A stretch of 64,000 bases of DNA from positions 6,138,001 to 6,202,000 of the forward strand of contig CP099652.1 in NCBI GenBank assembly GCA_024123955.1. The letters are read 5' to 3'. The notes beneath the pieces are model-generated. The model made no database searches. It was given only the letters and a program-made list of their open reading frames with translations, and was not told where the DNA came from. Every line of letters starts with the position of its first letter. Position 1 is the stretch's first letter. The position numbers and the translations under genes were made by a program. Positions 17,841 to 27,216 of this stretch are shown piece by piece. Source of the DNA: Oxalobacteraceae bacterium OTU3CINTB1 (GTDB taxonomy: Bacteria > Pseudomonadota > Gammaproteobacteria > Burkholderiales > Burkholderiaceae_D).

Positions 17841-20570
17841 ATGTACAAGCCCGAGCAACCGGTCCAAAGCCGCTCCGCACAACCAAGGCTGATGTTGTCG
17901 GCCATTACCCTGGCCGTGCTGACGCTGGCCAACCAGACCGCCGCGCTGGCGCAGGAAGCCGAGGCGCCGATGCAGCGCGTCGAGGTGACCGGTTCGAGCA
18001 TCAAACGCCTGGCCACCGAGGCCTCGCTGCCGGTCAGCACCGTCAAAGCCGAAGACCTGGTCAAGCAGGGCATGACCACGCTGGCCGACCTGATGATGGC
18101 GCTGCCGCAATCGGCGTCGCTGGCGCCGTCCAACGCCGGCTCGGGCACCAACATCAATCTGCGCGGCCTGGGCGTGAACCGCACCCTGGTGCTGTTGAAC
18201 GGCCGTCGCCTGGCCAACGAGGCGATCGCCGACGGCTACGCCAACCTGGATGTGATTCCAATGAGCGCGATCGCGCGCGTCGAGATCCTGCGCGACGGCG
18301 CCTCGTCGATCTACGGCTCCGACGCCATCGGCGGCGTGGTCAACTTCATCACCCGCACGCAGTACGAGGGCCTGGAAGCGACCTTGCAGCACGTGGAAGT
18401 GGGCCGTCGCGGCGGCGGCGAAGAGGAACGCGGTACCCTGACTTGGGGTAAGGGCAATCTGGAACGCGACGGCTGGAGCGTTTGGGGCACGGTCGACGCG
18501 CACAAGCGCTCGGCCCTGGCGGCGAGCGACCGCGCCAGTCTGAGCTCCCCGGAGCTGCTGACCAGCATCGGCCGTTCGCCATCGCTGGGCACCGGCGGCA
18601 ACGCCACCCCGGCCAACTTCACCACCGCCACCAACCGCACCGCGCGCAATCCGTACGCCGCCACTGGCTGCGTGGCCCCGTACTCGCTGCCGGGCCGCTC
18701 CAACACCTGCGTGCTGGACGCGAACGCCTACGGCAACGCGCTGTACGAAAACCAGCAGGTGACGTTCTACGCCCGCGCCTCGAAGAAGCTCGGCGAAGAC
18801 CACGTGGTCTCGATCGACTACTCGCGCGGCGAAGAGCACATCATCGGCACCCGCAATCCGACCAACGCGCTGGCCGTCAACGGCGTCCAGCCGCAACTGC
18901 CGTCGACCAGCAAATGGTATCCGGGTAACAGCGGCGGCGTGCCGGCGATGTCTGGCTTGAATGGCGCCACCCTGATCCCCACCTGGGCCGTCGCCGACTA
19001 TGGCGCCGCAGCCACCAAGGACGTGCAGCTGAACCAGCGCGTGGCCATCACCGCCGAAGGCACCATCAAGGGCTGGGACTACAAGACCGGTCTGGTGGTC
19101 GGCATCTCCAATCGCGACAACTACTACGACAACGGCTACTTCACCGGCCAGGGTCTGCTCGACGGCCTGCGCAACGGCCAGCTCAATCCATTCGGCCTGC
19201 AGGACGCCGCCGGCCGCGCCTACCTGGAAAGCATCAACGTCGACGGCCAGAAGAACCGCGAATCGAAGAGCACCTACAAGGGCGTCGATTTCACCGCCAG
19301 CCGCGCCGTAATGGAACTGGGCGGCGGCGACCTGGCGCTGGCCGTCGGCACGAGCTTCAGCCGCGACACCAACGAGGACACGCGCCTCGACATCGTGCGC
19401 CAGGTGACCTACGCCAACGCCAGCCCGTCGCACGGCGAAGGTGGCCGCAACGTCGCCGCGCTGTTCGCCGAGCTGGATATGCCGTTCACCAAAAAACTGA
19501 ATGTCAACGTCGCCGTACGCGACGACCATTTCAGCGACTTCGGCAACACCATCAATCCGAAGGTCAGCTTCCGCTACGAGGCGACCAAGCAGCTGATGTT
19601 CCGCGGCTCGGCCAACACCGGCTTCCGCGCTCCAACGCTGTTCGACCGCTACGGCTACCGCCTGCCCGGCGCCACCGGCCTGACCTCGGCGCGCTGGGAC
19701 GACCCGGTGCTGTGCCCGGGCGGCCGCCCGGGCGTGGCCGGCAGCGGGACCGCGCTGCCGGGCTACGTCTCGGCTAACGTCTGCAACGTGCAGTTGCCGA
19801 AGCAGACCGGCAGCAACGCCGACGTCCAGCCGGAAAAATCGAAGGGCTTCACCTTCGGTACCGTGTTCGAGCCGACCGCCACCTCGATGGTGTCGATCGA
19901 CTACTGGAACATCCGCATGACCGACATGCTGGCGAACTTGCCGGAACAGGTCTACTTCCTCGACCCGACCAAGTACGCGTCGGACTTCGTGCGCAATCCG
20001 GACGGCACCATCAACTTCATCCGTAACACCATCATGAACCTGGGTGGCCAGAAGGCGGCCGGTATCGACGTCTCGGCGTCGTATGCTTTCCCGCGCAGCT
20101 CCTTCGGCGACTTCAAGGTATCGATCGACGGCACCTACCTGACGCAGTTCGACAATCAGCTCGACAACGGCAGCCCGTACGTGTCGAACGTCGGCCGCTT
20201 CGGCCTGGCGTCGAACGGTACAACCAGCAGCTTCCCGATCATCACCTATCGCTGGAAGCACGTGGCCAAGTTGAACTGGGCGCTGGGCAACTGGAACAGC
20301 ACCCTGACGCAGAACTACAATTCGAAGTACGAAGACCAGAACCTGGTGGCGCAGCAGTACTGGCGCGACATCAACTCGTACAAGAACTGGCAGTGGACAA
20401 CCACCTATACCGGCTTCAAAAACCTGTCGCTCACCGCCGGCATCACCAATCTGTTCGATGCCAAGCCGCCGGTCACCAACAGCAGCCAGTATAGCAATGG
20501 TTATCTGAGCAGCGCCGCCAGCCCGATCGGCCGCGCCTTCAACTTCCGCGCCACCTACAAGTTCTATTAA
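17841..20570 (+). CDS. TonB-dependent receptor, probably for pectin oligosaccharides
   Basis: A 909-residue outer-membrane receptor. A signal peptide (to about residue 34, ALAQ|EAEA) precedes the plug domain, which has VEVTGSSIKRLATEA (TonB-box-like start), TNINLRGLGVNRTLVLLNGRR and VEILRDGASSIYGSDAIGGVVNFITR-type text in part. The beta-barrel ends with FNFRATYKFY, a proper terminal aromatic. GAAGGAG lies 6 nt before the ATG. It sits between the uronate regulator and four secreted pectin enzymes, so it probably imports their products. No SusD partner is present, as usual for Proteobacteria. A perfect 14-bp inverted repeat (CTGTGC-CT-GCACAG, 17721-17734) lies upstream and could be an operator. 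Confidence 0.93.
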   Translation: MYKPEQPVQSRSAQPRLMLSAITLAVLTLANQTAALAQEAEAPMQRVEVTGSSIKRLATEASLPVSTVKAEDLVKQGMTTLADLMMALPQSASLAPSNAGSGTNINLRGLGVNRTLVLLNGRRLANEAIADGYANLDVIPMSAIARVEILRDGASSIYGSDAIGGVVNFITRTQYEGLEATLQHVEVGRRGGGEEERGTLTWGKGNLERDGWSVWGTVDAHKRSALAASDRASLSSPELLTSIGRSPSLGTGGNATPANFTTATNRTARNPYAATGCVAPYSLPGRSNTCVLDANAYGNALYENQQVTFYARASKKLGEDHVVSIDYSRGEEHIIGTRNPTNALAVNGVQPQLPSTSKWYPGNSGGVPAMSGLNGATLIPTWAVADYGAAATKDVQLNQRVAITAEGTIKGWDYKTGLVVGISNRDNYYDNGYFTGQGLLDGLRNGQLNPFGLQDAAGRAYLESINVDGQKNRESKSTYKGVDFTASRAVMELGGGDLALAVGTSFSRDTNEDTRLDIVRQVTYANASPSHGEGGRNVAALFAELDMPFTKKLNVNVAVRDDHFSDFGNTINPKVSFRYEATKQLMFRGSANTGFRAPTLFDRYGYRLPGATGLTSARWDDPVLCPGGRPGVAGSGTALPGYVSANVCNVQLPKQTGSNADVQPEKSKGFTFGTVFEPTATSMVSIDYWNIRMTDMLANLPEQVYFLDPTKYASDFVRNPDGTINFIRNTIMNLGGQKAAGIDVSASYAFPRSSFGDFKVSIDGTYLTQFDNQLDNGSPYVSNVGRFGLASNGTTSSFPIITYRWKHVAKLNWALGNWNSTLTQNYNSKYEDQNLVAQQYWRDINSYKNWQWTTTYTGFKNLSLTAGITNLFDAKPPVTNSSQYSNGYLSSAASPIGRAFNFRATYKFY

Positions 20571-20605
20571 TAGACCCTGATGATGTCGATGGATGCTTGA
20601 TCAAC

Positions 20606-20644
20606 GGCGCCGGACCGCAGCGATTGCGGCCGGCGCCTTTTTTT
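20606..20644 (+). terminator. Terminator or attenuator between the receptor and the pectin enzymes
   Basis: Stem GGCGCCGG (20606-20613) with CCGGCGCC (20630-20637), extended by inner CCGCA/TGCGG pairs, then seven T residues. It ends only 13 nt before the acetylesterase start, leaving no room for a separate promoter after it. It may set receptor-to-enzyme ratio by partial read-through. Confidence 0.9.
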
Positions 20645-20657
20645 ATTCGAGAACCCT

Positions 20658-21470
20658 ATGAAACTCCCGTTCAGCTTTCTCGCCGCCGTCGCCTTGTCGA
20701 TGTGCGCCCATGCCGCCCACGCCGCCGACGCCGCGCCGCCGGTGGTTAAACCGGTGCGCTTCATCCTCGTCGGCGATTCGACGATGGCCAACAACAGCGG
20801 CTACGGCGACGCCTTCTGCGCCCGCGTGCAACGTTCGAACACCTGCATCAACCTGGCCCGGGGCGGTCGCAGCTCCGGCAGCTTCCGCGCCGAGGGCCGC
20901 TGGGACGAGGTCGAGGGACTGCTGCGCGGCAGCGCCGCCTATCGCGCCACCTATGTGCTGATCCAGTTCGGCCATAACGACCAGCCGGGAAAACCCGGCC
21001 GCTCGACCGATCTCAAAACCGAATTCCCGGTCAATATGGCCCGCTACGCGCAGGAAGTGAAAGCGCTTGGCGGCGTTCCCGTGCTGGTCACGCCGCTGAC
21101 GCGCCGTACCTTCAAGGAGAACGTCCTGGAAAACAATCTGCAGCCATGGGCCGACGTGATCCGCGCCACCGCCGCCGCCCAGCGCGTGCCGCTGCTGGAC
21201 CTGAACGCCGACAGCTACGCCGCCGTGCAGGCGATGGGCCAGGACGAAGCCGACACGCTGGCGATGGCCCCGCGTCCGGAGAAAACCGCCGAAGCCGCAC
21301 CGGCGCCGGCCGCCGGCAAGGTGGAAGTCGCCGGCGCCGCCAAATCCGCCTTCGACCGCACCCACGTCGGCCCGAAAGGCGCCGCGTTTTTCTCCAACAT
21401 GGTGGTGGAGGAGATGAAGCGCGCCGTGCCGGAAAGCGCGGGCATGTTCAAGCGCGAGGGCGAACAGTGA
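20658..21470 (+). CDS. Rhamnogalacturonan acetylesterase (SGNH hydrolase, CE12-like)
   Basis: Secreted esterase that removes acetyl groups from rhamnogalacturonan, opening pectin to other enzymes. The 270-residue protein has a signal peptide (to about residue 23), block I FILVGDSTMANNSGYGD with the catalytic Ser, block II LARGGRSSGSF, block III IQFGHNDQPG, and the terminal DRTHVGPKGA with catalytic Asp and His. Residues about 195-225 are an Ala/Pro-rich insert. Its stop overlaps the GTG start of the next gene by 4 nt. First gene of a four-gene pectinase operon. Confidence 0.92.
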   Translation: MKLPFSFLAAVALSMCAHAAHAADAAPPVVKPVRFILVGDSTMANNSGYGDAFCARVQRSNTCINLARGGRSSGSFRAEGRWDEVEGLLRGSAAYRATYVLIQFGHNDQPGKPGRSTDLKTEFPVNMARYAQEVKALGGVPVLVTPLTRRTFKENVLENNLQPWADVIRATAAAQRVPLLDLNADSYAAVQAMGQDEADTLAMAPRPEKTAEAAPAPAAGKVEVAGAAKSAFDRTHVGPKGAAFFSNMVVEEMKRAVPESAGMFKREGEQ

Positions 21471-22894
21471 AGCTGGCGCATTCGGTTTTTGCCGCCGCAG
21501 CGCTGATGGTTGCCAGCGGCGCGTGGGCGGGGCAGTCGCAGGCCGTGGCCTCGAGCACCCGCCCACAACTGAGCGCCGCGCAAGCCAGACAATTCGCTTA
21601 CGGCGAAGTGCTCAAGTACGTCGGCGCCGCCGGCAAGGAAATCGTCGATCCCTGGGACCCGCTGGCCGACCCGCTGGCCAAGGGCGCCGCGTTCACGCCC
21701 AACTACATCGTCGACCAGGCCGCGAAGGCGGACGGCGTGAAAACGTTCAACACCATCCAGCAGGCGGTCAACCGCGCGGTGCTCGATAGCGCCGCGTATC
21801 CGGCCAGGCGCCTGTACATGCTGGTCAAACCCGGGACCTATCAGGAGCTGGTCTACGTCCCCGCCAGCACCGCGCCGCTGACGATGTATGGCGACGGCAA
21901 GGACCCCGTCGCCGCCACCGTCACCGCCAAGCTGGATGCCTCGATCACCGGCGCCGCCTACGCCGCGCAATACGGCGCGCAGTTCGCCAAAGCGGCGCCG
22001 GACGCGCAGGCGATGTACGCGACGATCAAGGACCGCGCGGTCATCGGCACCTTCGGCACCGCCACCGTCTGGGTACAAAACAACGGCTTCCAGGCGCGCA
22101 ACCTGACATTCGAAAACGGCTACAACAAGGACATCGGCAATGCCAGGGCGGAATCGCTCCCGAACGTCAACAACGTGCACCACCAGGCCCTGGCGTTGCA
22201 GGTGGACGGCGCGGACAAGGCGCAATTCGAGAACATCCGCCTGATCGGCTTCCAGGACACGCTGTACCTCAAGTCGCCGCGCATCGGCAGCACTTCGCGC
22301 AGCTTCTTCAACAAGTCCTATATCGAAGGCGACGTCGATTTCATTTTCGGCGACAGCACCGCCTACTTTTACCAAACCGAGATCAAATCGATCGGCGACC
22401 GTGGCCTGTCGTATGTCGCGGCGCCGGACACGCATTTGAAAACCAAATACGGCTTCGTCTTCGACAACTGCCGCTTCACGCACGACGGCTCGGCCAACGC
22501 GCGGCGAGGCACGTTCTACCTGCTGCGCCAGTGGTTCCACAGCTCCCGCTGCACGCCGTACGCACCGGTGCCGACCGAGGGCTACGCCTGTCTCCTGGGC
22601 GACACCAACGGCTATCAGGCGCCGACCGGCACCGTTGCCCGCGTATCCCTGGAGGCGGTCGGCAAGATGGTCGTGCTCAATTCCCGCATAGGCGCCCATA
22701 TCAACCGCGGCAAGCCTTGGTCGGACTGGAACAAGCCAGGTGCCCTGTCTTACCGTCCGGCGCAATACAACTCGGACGACTACTGGAACAATTTGATCAA
22801 GGCCGGCATCGACCCGGTCAGGGATCTCGGCTACACCGCAAAACCTACTCCCGCCGATATCTTCATCGGTGAATTCAACAATCAGGACGAATAA
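21467..22894 (+). CDS. Secreted pectinesterase (CE8)
   Basis: Hydrolyses methyl esters of polygalacturonate, releasing methanol and acidic pectin for the polygalacturonase. The start is the GTG at 21467, which overlaps the previous stop (GTGA); the open frame upstream is a shadow. The 475-residue precursor has a signal peptide ending AWA near residue 23. The right-handed helix carries LTFENGYN, HHQALALQVDGAD, GFQDTLYLKSP with the first catalytic Asp, and EGDVDFIFGDSTAYF with the nucleophilic Asp; RQWFHSS follows. All key family residues are visible. Confidence 0.93.
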   Translation: MKLAHSVFAAAALMVASGAWAGQSQAVASSTRPQLSAAQARQFAYGEVLKYVGAAGKEIVDPWDPLADPLAKGAAFTPNYIVDQAAKADGVKTFNTIQQAVNRAVLDSAAYPARRLYMLVKPGTYQELVYVPASTAPLTMYGDGKDPVAATVTAKLDASITGAAYAAQYGAQFAKAAPDAQAMYATIKDRAVIGTFGTATVWVQNNGFQARNLTFENGYNKDIGNARAESLPNVNNVHHQALALQVDGADKAQFENIRLIGFQDTLYLKSPRIGSTSRSFFNKSYIEGDVDFIFGDSTAYFYQTEIKSIGDRGLSYVAAPDTHLKTKYGFVFDNCRFTHDGSANARRGTFYLLRQWFHSSRCTPYAPVPTEGYACLLGDTNGYQAPTGTVARVSLEAVGKMVVLNSRIGAHINRGKPWSDWNKPGALSYRPAQYNSDDYWNNLIKAGIDPVRDLGYTAKPTPADIFIGEFNNQDE

Positions 22895-22904
22895 GGAACA
22901 CAGC

Positions 22905-24749
22905 ATGTCTATCAATACCCAGCGCCGCAGTTTGATGAAAGCCCTGCCGGCCGCCGGCCTGACGCTCGGCCTTCCCGTTACCGCCAGTGCCGCCACCGCG
23001 CCCGATCCATGGCTGCAGGCGCAAGCGATCGTCGACCACGTCTCCAGGCCGCTCAAGTTCCGCAAACAGGATTTCGACATCACCGCCTACGGCGCCAGGA
23101 CCTGCAAGCTGTCCAAGGTCAAGGCCTGGATCTCGTTCGAGGAACAGGACACCATCGACACCCCGGTGGCCGGATCGCCCGACTGCTACGCCGCCATCCG
23201 CGACGCCATCAAGGCCTGTAGCGACGCCGGCGGCGGCCGCGTCGTCATCCCGGCCGGCGACTGGTACTGCGCCGGCCCGATCGTGCTGCTGTCGAACGTG
23301 AACGTGCACCTGAGCGCCAAGGCCCACGTCTACTTCAGCCACAAGCCGGAGGACTACGCCAAGTACGGCGACATCGATTGCGGCAAGCATGGCAAGCTGT
23401 CGATCTCGCGCTGGCAGAGCAACGACGTGCTGAATTATTCTTCGATGATCTACGCCTACAACCAGCACAACATCGCGCTGACCGGCGACGACTGGACCAG
23501 CACCCTGGACGGCCAGGGCGGCGTGCCGTTCAACGACGAAGGTGACTGCTGGTGGACCTGGAAGGGCAAGCAAAAAACCATCAACTCCATTGGCCAGGGC
23601 ACCACGCCCAACTTCAAGGCCGGCAAAATGTCGGAGAATACGGAGAACCCGCTCAACGCCATGTCGCTGGCGACGGTCGCGCCGAACCTGACCGAGGCCG
23701 AGCGCCTGCTGATCCAGGGTGAAGGCCAGCGGTGGCGCGCCGACGCGCAGTATCTGCCGGCGTTGTCCGAAGCGGGCGTGCCGCTGTCGAAGCGCGTGTT
23801 CGGCGTCGGCCACTATCTGCGTCCGCCGATGATCCAGCTGATCGGCTGCACCAACGTGCTGCTGCAGGGTTATCACGTGACGCGCACGCCGTTCTGGATG
23901 CACCACCCGGTCCACTGCCGCAATTTCGTCATCCGCAAGGTGCACTGCGAAAGCCATGGCCCCAACAGCGACGGCTTCGATCCGGAGGCCTGCGACCACG
24001 TGCTGGTCGATGGCTGCACCTTCGACACAGGCGACGACTGCATCGCCATCAAGGCCGGCAAGGACCTGGACACGCAATTCGGCCCGTCGCAGAATATCGT
24101 GATCCAGAACTGCATCATGCACAGCGGCCATGGCGGCGTGACCCTGGGCAGCGAGATGGCCGGCGGCATCCAGAACGTGTTCGCTCAAAAGCTGGTGTTC
24201 GAAAACGCCAACTGGAAGACCAACCCGCTCAACACCGCGATCCGCATGAAGACCAACATGAATCGCGGCGGCTACCTGCGCAATTTCTACGTGCGCGATT
24301 GCACTGTACCGAATGGCGTGCAGCTGTCGCCATCGTTCTACGCGTCGCTGCCAGGGTCGCCGATCCAGTCGAAGACCGTGGCAACGGCGGCCGGCGCCAT
24401 CGTCACCTTCGATTGCGACTACACGCCGATCAGCGACAACGTGCGTACCCGCCCGCCGGTGGTGTCGAACATCCATATCTCCAACATCAAGGTCGGCAAC
24501 GTGACCAAGGATGGCAAGACCGCGTCGTGCTTCCAGGCGATCGTGATACTGGGACCTGTAGCGTCGGACTACAACGGTCCGGGCCCGATGCCGCCGGTGG
24601 TGCCGGTGACCGACGTGACCATCACCGACTGCGATTTCGGCGCCCCGGTCAACGCCGCGCAGCCTTGGTTCCTGTACAACGTCAAAGGCCTGACCTTGAA
24701 AAACGTCACCATCGGCGGCAAGGTCCACAACACCACGCTCAACGCCTGA
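22905..24749 (+). CDS. Secreted polygalacturonase (GH28)
   Basis: Hydrolyses alpha-1,4 links of demethylated polygalacturonate. The frame opens at 22869, but AAGGAA precedes the ATG at 22905. The 614-residue protein starts with a signal having a Tat-like pair (QRRSLMKALPAAGLTLGLP). GH28 signatures are NSDGFDPEA, DTGDDCIAIKAG (the catalytic Asp pair), SGHGGVTLGSEMAGG (His) and AIRMKTNMNRGG (Arg-Lys). The long N-terminal part and insertions resemble bacterial exo-acting enzymes, so mono- or digalacturonate is a likely product. It lies 10 nt after the pectinesterase gene. Confidence 0.93.
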   Translation: MSINTQRRSLMKALPAAGLTLGLPVTASAATAPDPWLQAQAIVDHVSRPLKFRKQDFDITAYGARTCKLSKVKAWISFEEQDTIDTPVAGSPDCYAAIRDAIKACSDAGGGRVVIPAGDWYCAGPIVLLSNVNVHLSAKAHVYFSHKPEDYAKYGDIDCGKHGKLSISRWQSNDVLNYSSMIYAYNQHNIALTGDDWTSTLDGQGGVPFNDEGDCWWTWKGKQKTINSIGQGTTPNFKAGKMSENTENPLNAMSLATVAPNLTEAERLLIQGEGQRWRADAQYLPALSEAGVPLSKRVFGVGHYLRPPMIQLIGCTNVLLQGYHVTRTPFWMHHPVHCRNFVIRKVHCESHGPNSDGFDPEACDHVLVDGCTFDTGDDCIAIKAGKDLDTQFGPSQNIVIQNCIMHSGHGGVTLGSEMAGGIQNVFAQKLVFENANWKTNPLNTAIRMKTNMNRGGYLRNFYVRDCTVPNGVQLSPSFYASLPGSPIQSKTVATAAGAIVTFDCDYTPISDNVRTRPPVVSNIHISNIKVGNVTKDGKTASCFQAIVILGPVASDYNGPGPMPPVVPVTDVTITDCDFGAPVNAAQPWFLYNVKGLTLKNVTIGGKVHNTTLNA

Positions 24750-24757
24750 GGATAGCC

Positions 24758-26317
24758 ATGGCAATCGACCGGCGCGCTGTACTAAGGAGGCTGCCGGCGC
24801 TGCTGGCCGCCATGACGTTGCCGGCCGCCGTGGCGCCCGCCCTGGCGCTGGAAGTGGCGCCACTGGCCTTACCGGCCAGCGGCGCGCGCAACGTCAATCC
24901 GGATACCCATCTGGTGCTGCGTTTCGCGCAGCCACCGATGCTCGGCAAGTCCGGCCGCATCCGCATTTACGATGCGGCGGACGACCGGCTTGTCGATACG
25001 CTGGACCTTGCCATTCCGGCCGGTCCGACCGAACGCACCAAGCTGCCGGCCGCGCCATATCTGGCAACGCCCTACCCTTATCCGGACGGGCCGCGCCGCA
25101 CCAATGCCAATACCAGGGCGGGGATGCCTTCGGCCGGCGCCGAGCCCACGCCGGACAGCTACCAGTTGACCATCATCGGGGGCTTTACGGACGGCTTCCA
25201 CTTCCATCCCGTGATCGTCAGGGGGAACACTGCGACCATCTACCCGCATCACAATCTGCTTGACTACGGCAAGCGCTATTACGTGCAGATCGATCCGGGC
25301 GTGATCGTCGGCTTCAAGGGCATCAGCGGAAAGAAGGCATGGGGTTTTAGCACCAAGGCCATGCCGCCCCGCGCGGACATCGAACGCGTGACGGTCAACG
25401 CCGATGGCAGCGGCGATTTCAATACCGTGCAAGGCGCGCTGGACTTCGTTCCGGACCATCCCGCGCGGCGCACCACGATCTTCGTGCACAACGGCGACTA
25501 CGAGGAGATCGTCTATTTCCGGCGCAAGTCGAACCTGACAATCGAGGGCGAGCATCGCAGCAAGGTGCGGGTCCACTATGCCAACAACGAGGTATTTAAT
25601 CCGCATCCGGCCAATATCAGCACCAACGAAGCGCCCGGCACTTTTCCGTCCCGCCGCGCGGCCTTCGCCGCCGACAACGTCAAAGGCGTCCATCTGAAGA
25701 ACATGACGCTGCAGACGACATTGGAGGGGCAGGCGGAAGGCTTGCTGATCACGGGTGAGGAAAACATGGTCAGCGATGTCACCGTCATCGGCTCCGGCGA
25801 CGCGTTGCAGGTCAACGGCAGCACCTATCTGAAGGGTGTGAAGATCATCGGCCACGGCGATACCATCCTCGGACGCGGACCGGCGTTCTTCCGCCGCTGC
25901 GAGATCGAATCGCGTGGGCCGTTTATGTGGATACGCAATACGTCCGCCAACCACGGAAATGTGTTCGTCGATTGCCGCTTCAGCGCCATTGGCGATGGCC
26001 AGCCGCACCTTGCGCGCTCTCCTGTCAACAAGGGCAAGGGTTATCCGTATGCGGAGGCGGTTCTGATCAATGCCACGTTGAGCGGCGTCAGTCCGCAAGG
26101 CTGGGGCGAGCTAGGCGGCGACGCTTCCAACGTACGCTTCTGGGAGTACAACAGCCGCAATGTCGATGGCACGCCGGTCGATGTCAGCAAGCGCCATCCG
26201 GCCTCGCGCCAACTGACGAGGGAGCGGGATGCGGAGCTGATAAATAACTACAGCACGCCGTCGTGGGTGTTGGGCGGCTGGGCGCCGCCAACAACAGACG
26301 GGCCCGTGTCCGAATGA
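24758..26317 (+). CDS. Divergent pectinesterase with N-terminal Ig-like domain
   Basis: A 519-residue secreted protein: Tat-like signal (MAIDRRAVLRRLPALLAAM), an N-terminal Big_5/SbsA-like domain (GARNVNPDTHLVLRF, ending near KKAWGFST), and a C-terminal pectinesterase-type beta-helix beginning VTVNADGSGDFNTVQGALDFVP. The catalytic region is altered: GSGDALQV stands where GFQDTLYL is usual, and GHGDTILGRGPAFF where GDVDFIFGxxxAYF is usual. Both Asp are kept but their surroundings are not. GAGGATAG precedes the ATG. Last gene of the pectinase operon, 8 nt after the polygalacturonase. It may act on a different ester (for example acetyl or feruloyl-substituted or rhamnogalacturonan regions). Confidence 0.87.
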   Translation: MAIDRRAVLRRLPALLAAMTLPAAVAPALALEVAPLALPASGARNVNPDTHLVLRFAQPPMLGKSGRIRIYDAADDRLVDTLDLAIPAGPTERTKLPAAPYLATPYPYPDGPRRTNANTRAGMPSAGAEPTPDSYQLTIIGGFTDGFHFHPVIVRGNTATIYPHHNLLDYGKRYYVQIDPGVIVGFKGISGKKAWGFSTKAMPPRADIERVTVNADGSGDFNTVQGALDFVPDHPARRTTIFVHNGDYEEIVYFRRKSNLTIEGEHRSKVRVHYANNEVFNPHPANISTNEAPGTFPSRRAAFAADNVKGVHLKNMTLQTTLEGQAEGLLITGEENMVSDVTVIGSGDALQVNGSTYLKGVKIIGHGDTILGRGPAFFRRCEIESRGPFMWIRNTSANHGNVFVDCRFSAIGDGQPHLARSPVNKGKGYPYAEAVLINATLSGVSPQGWGELGGDASNVRFWEYNSRNVDGTPVDVSKRHPASRQLTRERDAELINNYSTPSWVLGGWAPPTTDGPVSE

Positions 26318-26427
26318 CAGACTTGACCCCGATCTGACCGTGCAGAACCGTACCGACACACTGCAAGGTTGGTGTGTAACATCAAGCTAGTTTTTCAACT
26401 TTGTTTGATGGACACATGGAGAATTAT

Positions 26428-27147
26428 ATGAAAATCGGAATCATTGGTGCAGGTAATATCGGCAGCGCCCTTGCCATGCAGCTGACCAAGCTTGGTCACT
26501 CGGTACACATCGCCAACTCGCGCGGGCCAGAAACATTGAATGACGTCGCGCAAAAAACCGGAGCGCAGCCTGTCACGATCCAGGAAGCCGCCAGTTATGG
26601 CGAAATTCTCGTGGTCACCATTCCTCTCAAAAACATTCCTGATTTACCAAAGGACCTGTTTACCGGTGTTGCAGCCGGCGTGCCGATTATTGACACGAGT
26701 AACTATTACCCTATCCTTCGCGACGGCCGTATTCCGGAGCTGGAAACCGGTGAGCTCACCGAAAGCGAATGGGTGCAGCAGCACTTGGGCCGTAAGGTGG
26801 TGAAGGTGTTTAACAATATCCACGCCGAACACATCCCAACCAAGGGTCTGCCCAAAGGCACGGCAGGCCGTGTTGCACTGCCGGTCGCCAGCGACGACGC
26901 CGCGGCCAAGCAAAAAGTCATGGCGCTGGTCGAGGAACTGGGCTTTGACGCCGTCGATGACGGCAGCCTGCACGAGTCGTGGCGTCAGCAACCGGGTACG
27001 CCAGCCTACGGCGCCGATCTGACCGCCGACAAACTGACTGAGCTTTTCAACAAGCTGGGGCCAAAGCGCACCGAAGCGCAACACGCTGAGTACCTGGCCA
27101 ATCACGCCAAACTGGAACGTGAGATGGCTGCAAAGGGCTCGAACTAA
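26428..27147 (+). CDS. NAD(P)-binding oxidoreductase of the NADPH:F420-reductase-like family
   Basis: A 239-residue Rossmann protein. MKIGIIGAGNIGSALAMQL is the dinucleotide loop, followed by IANSRGPETL, where the Asn-Ser-Arg suggests NADPH preference. VVKVFNNIHAEHI and LPVASDDAAAKQKVMALVEELGFDAVD complete the pattern shared with F420-dependent NADP reductases. Betaproteobacteria do not usually make F420, so the physiological acceptor is unknown. GGAGAA upstream supports the ATG at 26428 over a TTG at 26401. Base composition is slightly less GC-rich than the pectin genes. Confidence 0.83.
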   Translation: MKIGIIGAGNIGSALAMQLTKLGHSVHIANSRGPETLNDVAQKTGAQPVTIQEAASYGEILVVTIPLKNIPDLPKDLFTGVAAGVPIIDTSNYYPILRDGRIPELETGELTESEWVQQHLGRKVVKVFNNIHAEHIPTKGLPKGTAGRVALPVASDDAAAKQKVMALVEELGFDAVDDGSLHESWRQQPGTPAYGADLTADKLTELFNKLGPKRTEAQHAEYLANHAKLEREMAAKGSN

Positions 27148-27181
27148 AGTAACTTGCCGCTGTGCTCACACGGCGAATTGA

Positions 27182-27215
27182 AAAAGGGCAGACGCTATAA
27201 GGCGTCTGCCCTTTT
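27182..27215. terminator. Bidirectional terminator
   Basis: Perfect 10-bp stem GGGCAGACGC (27186-27195) and GCGTCTGCCC (27202-27211), with A-run before and T-run after. It serves the convergent oxidoreductase and lactonase genes. Confidence 0.92.
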
Positions 27216-27216
27216 A

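Noticed and set aside
17697..20261. An 854-codon minus-strand frame opposite the TonB-dependent receptor
   Set aside because: Shadow of the receptor gene; no start signal and no domain. The same applies to the long minus frame at 22875-24863 opposite the polygalacturonase.
26316..26390. Stretch with CTTGACCCC and CAAGGTTGGTGTG after the last pectinase gene, partly similar to the inverted repeat at 52661
   Set aside because: The resemblance is short and broken; there are no paired arms, so I do not call it a REP element.
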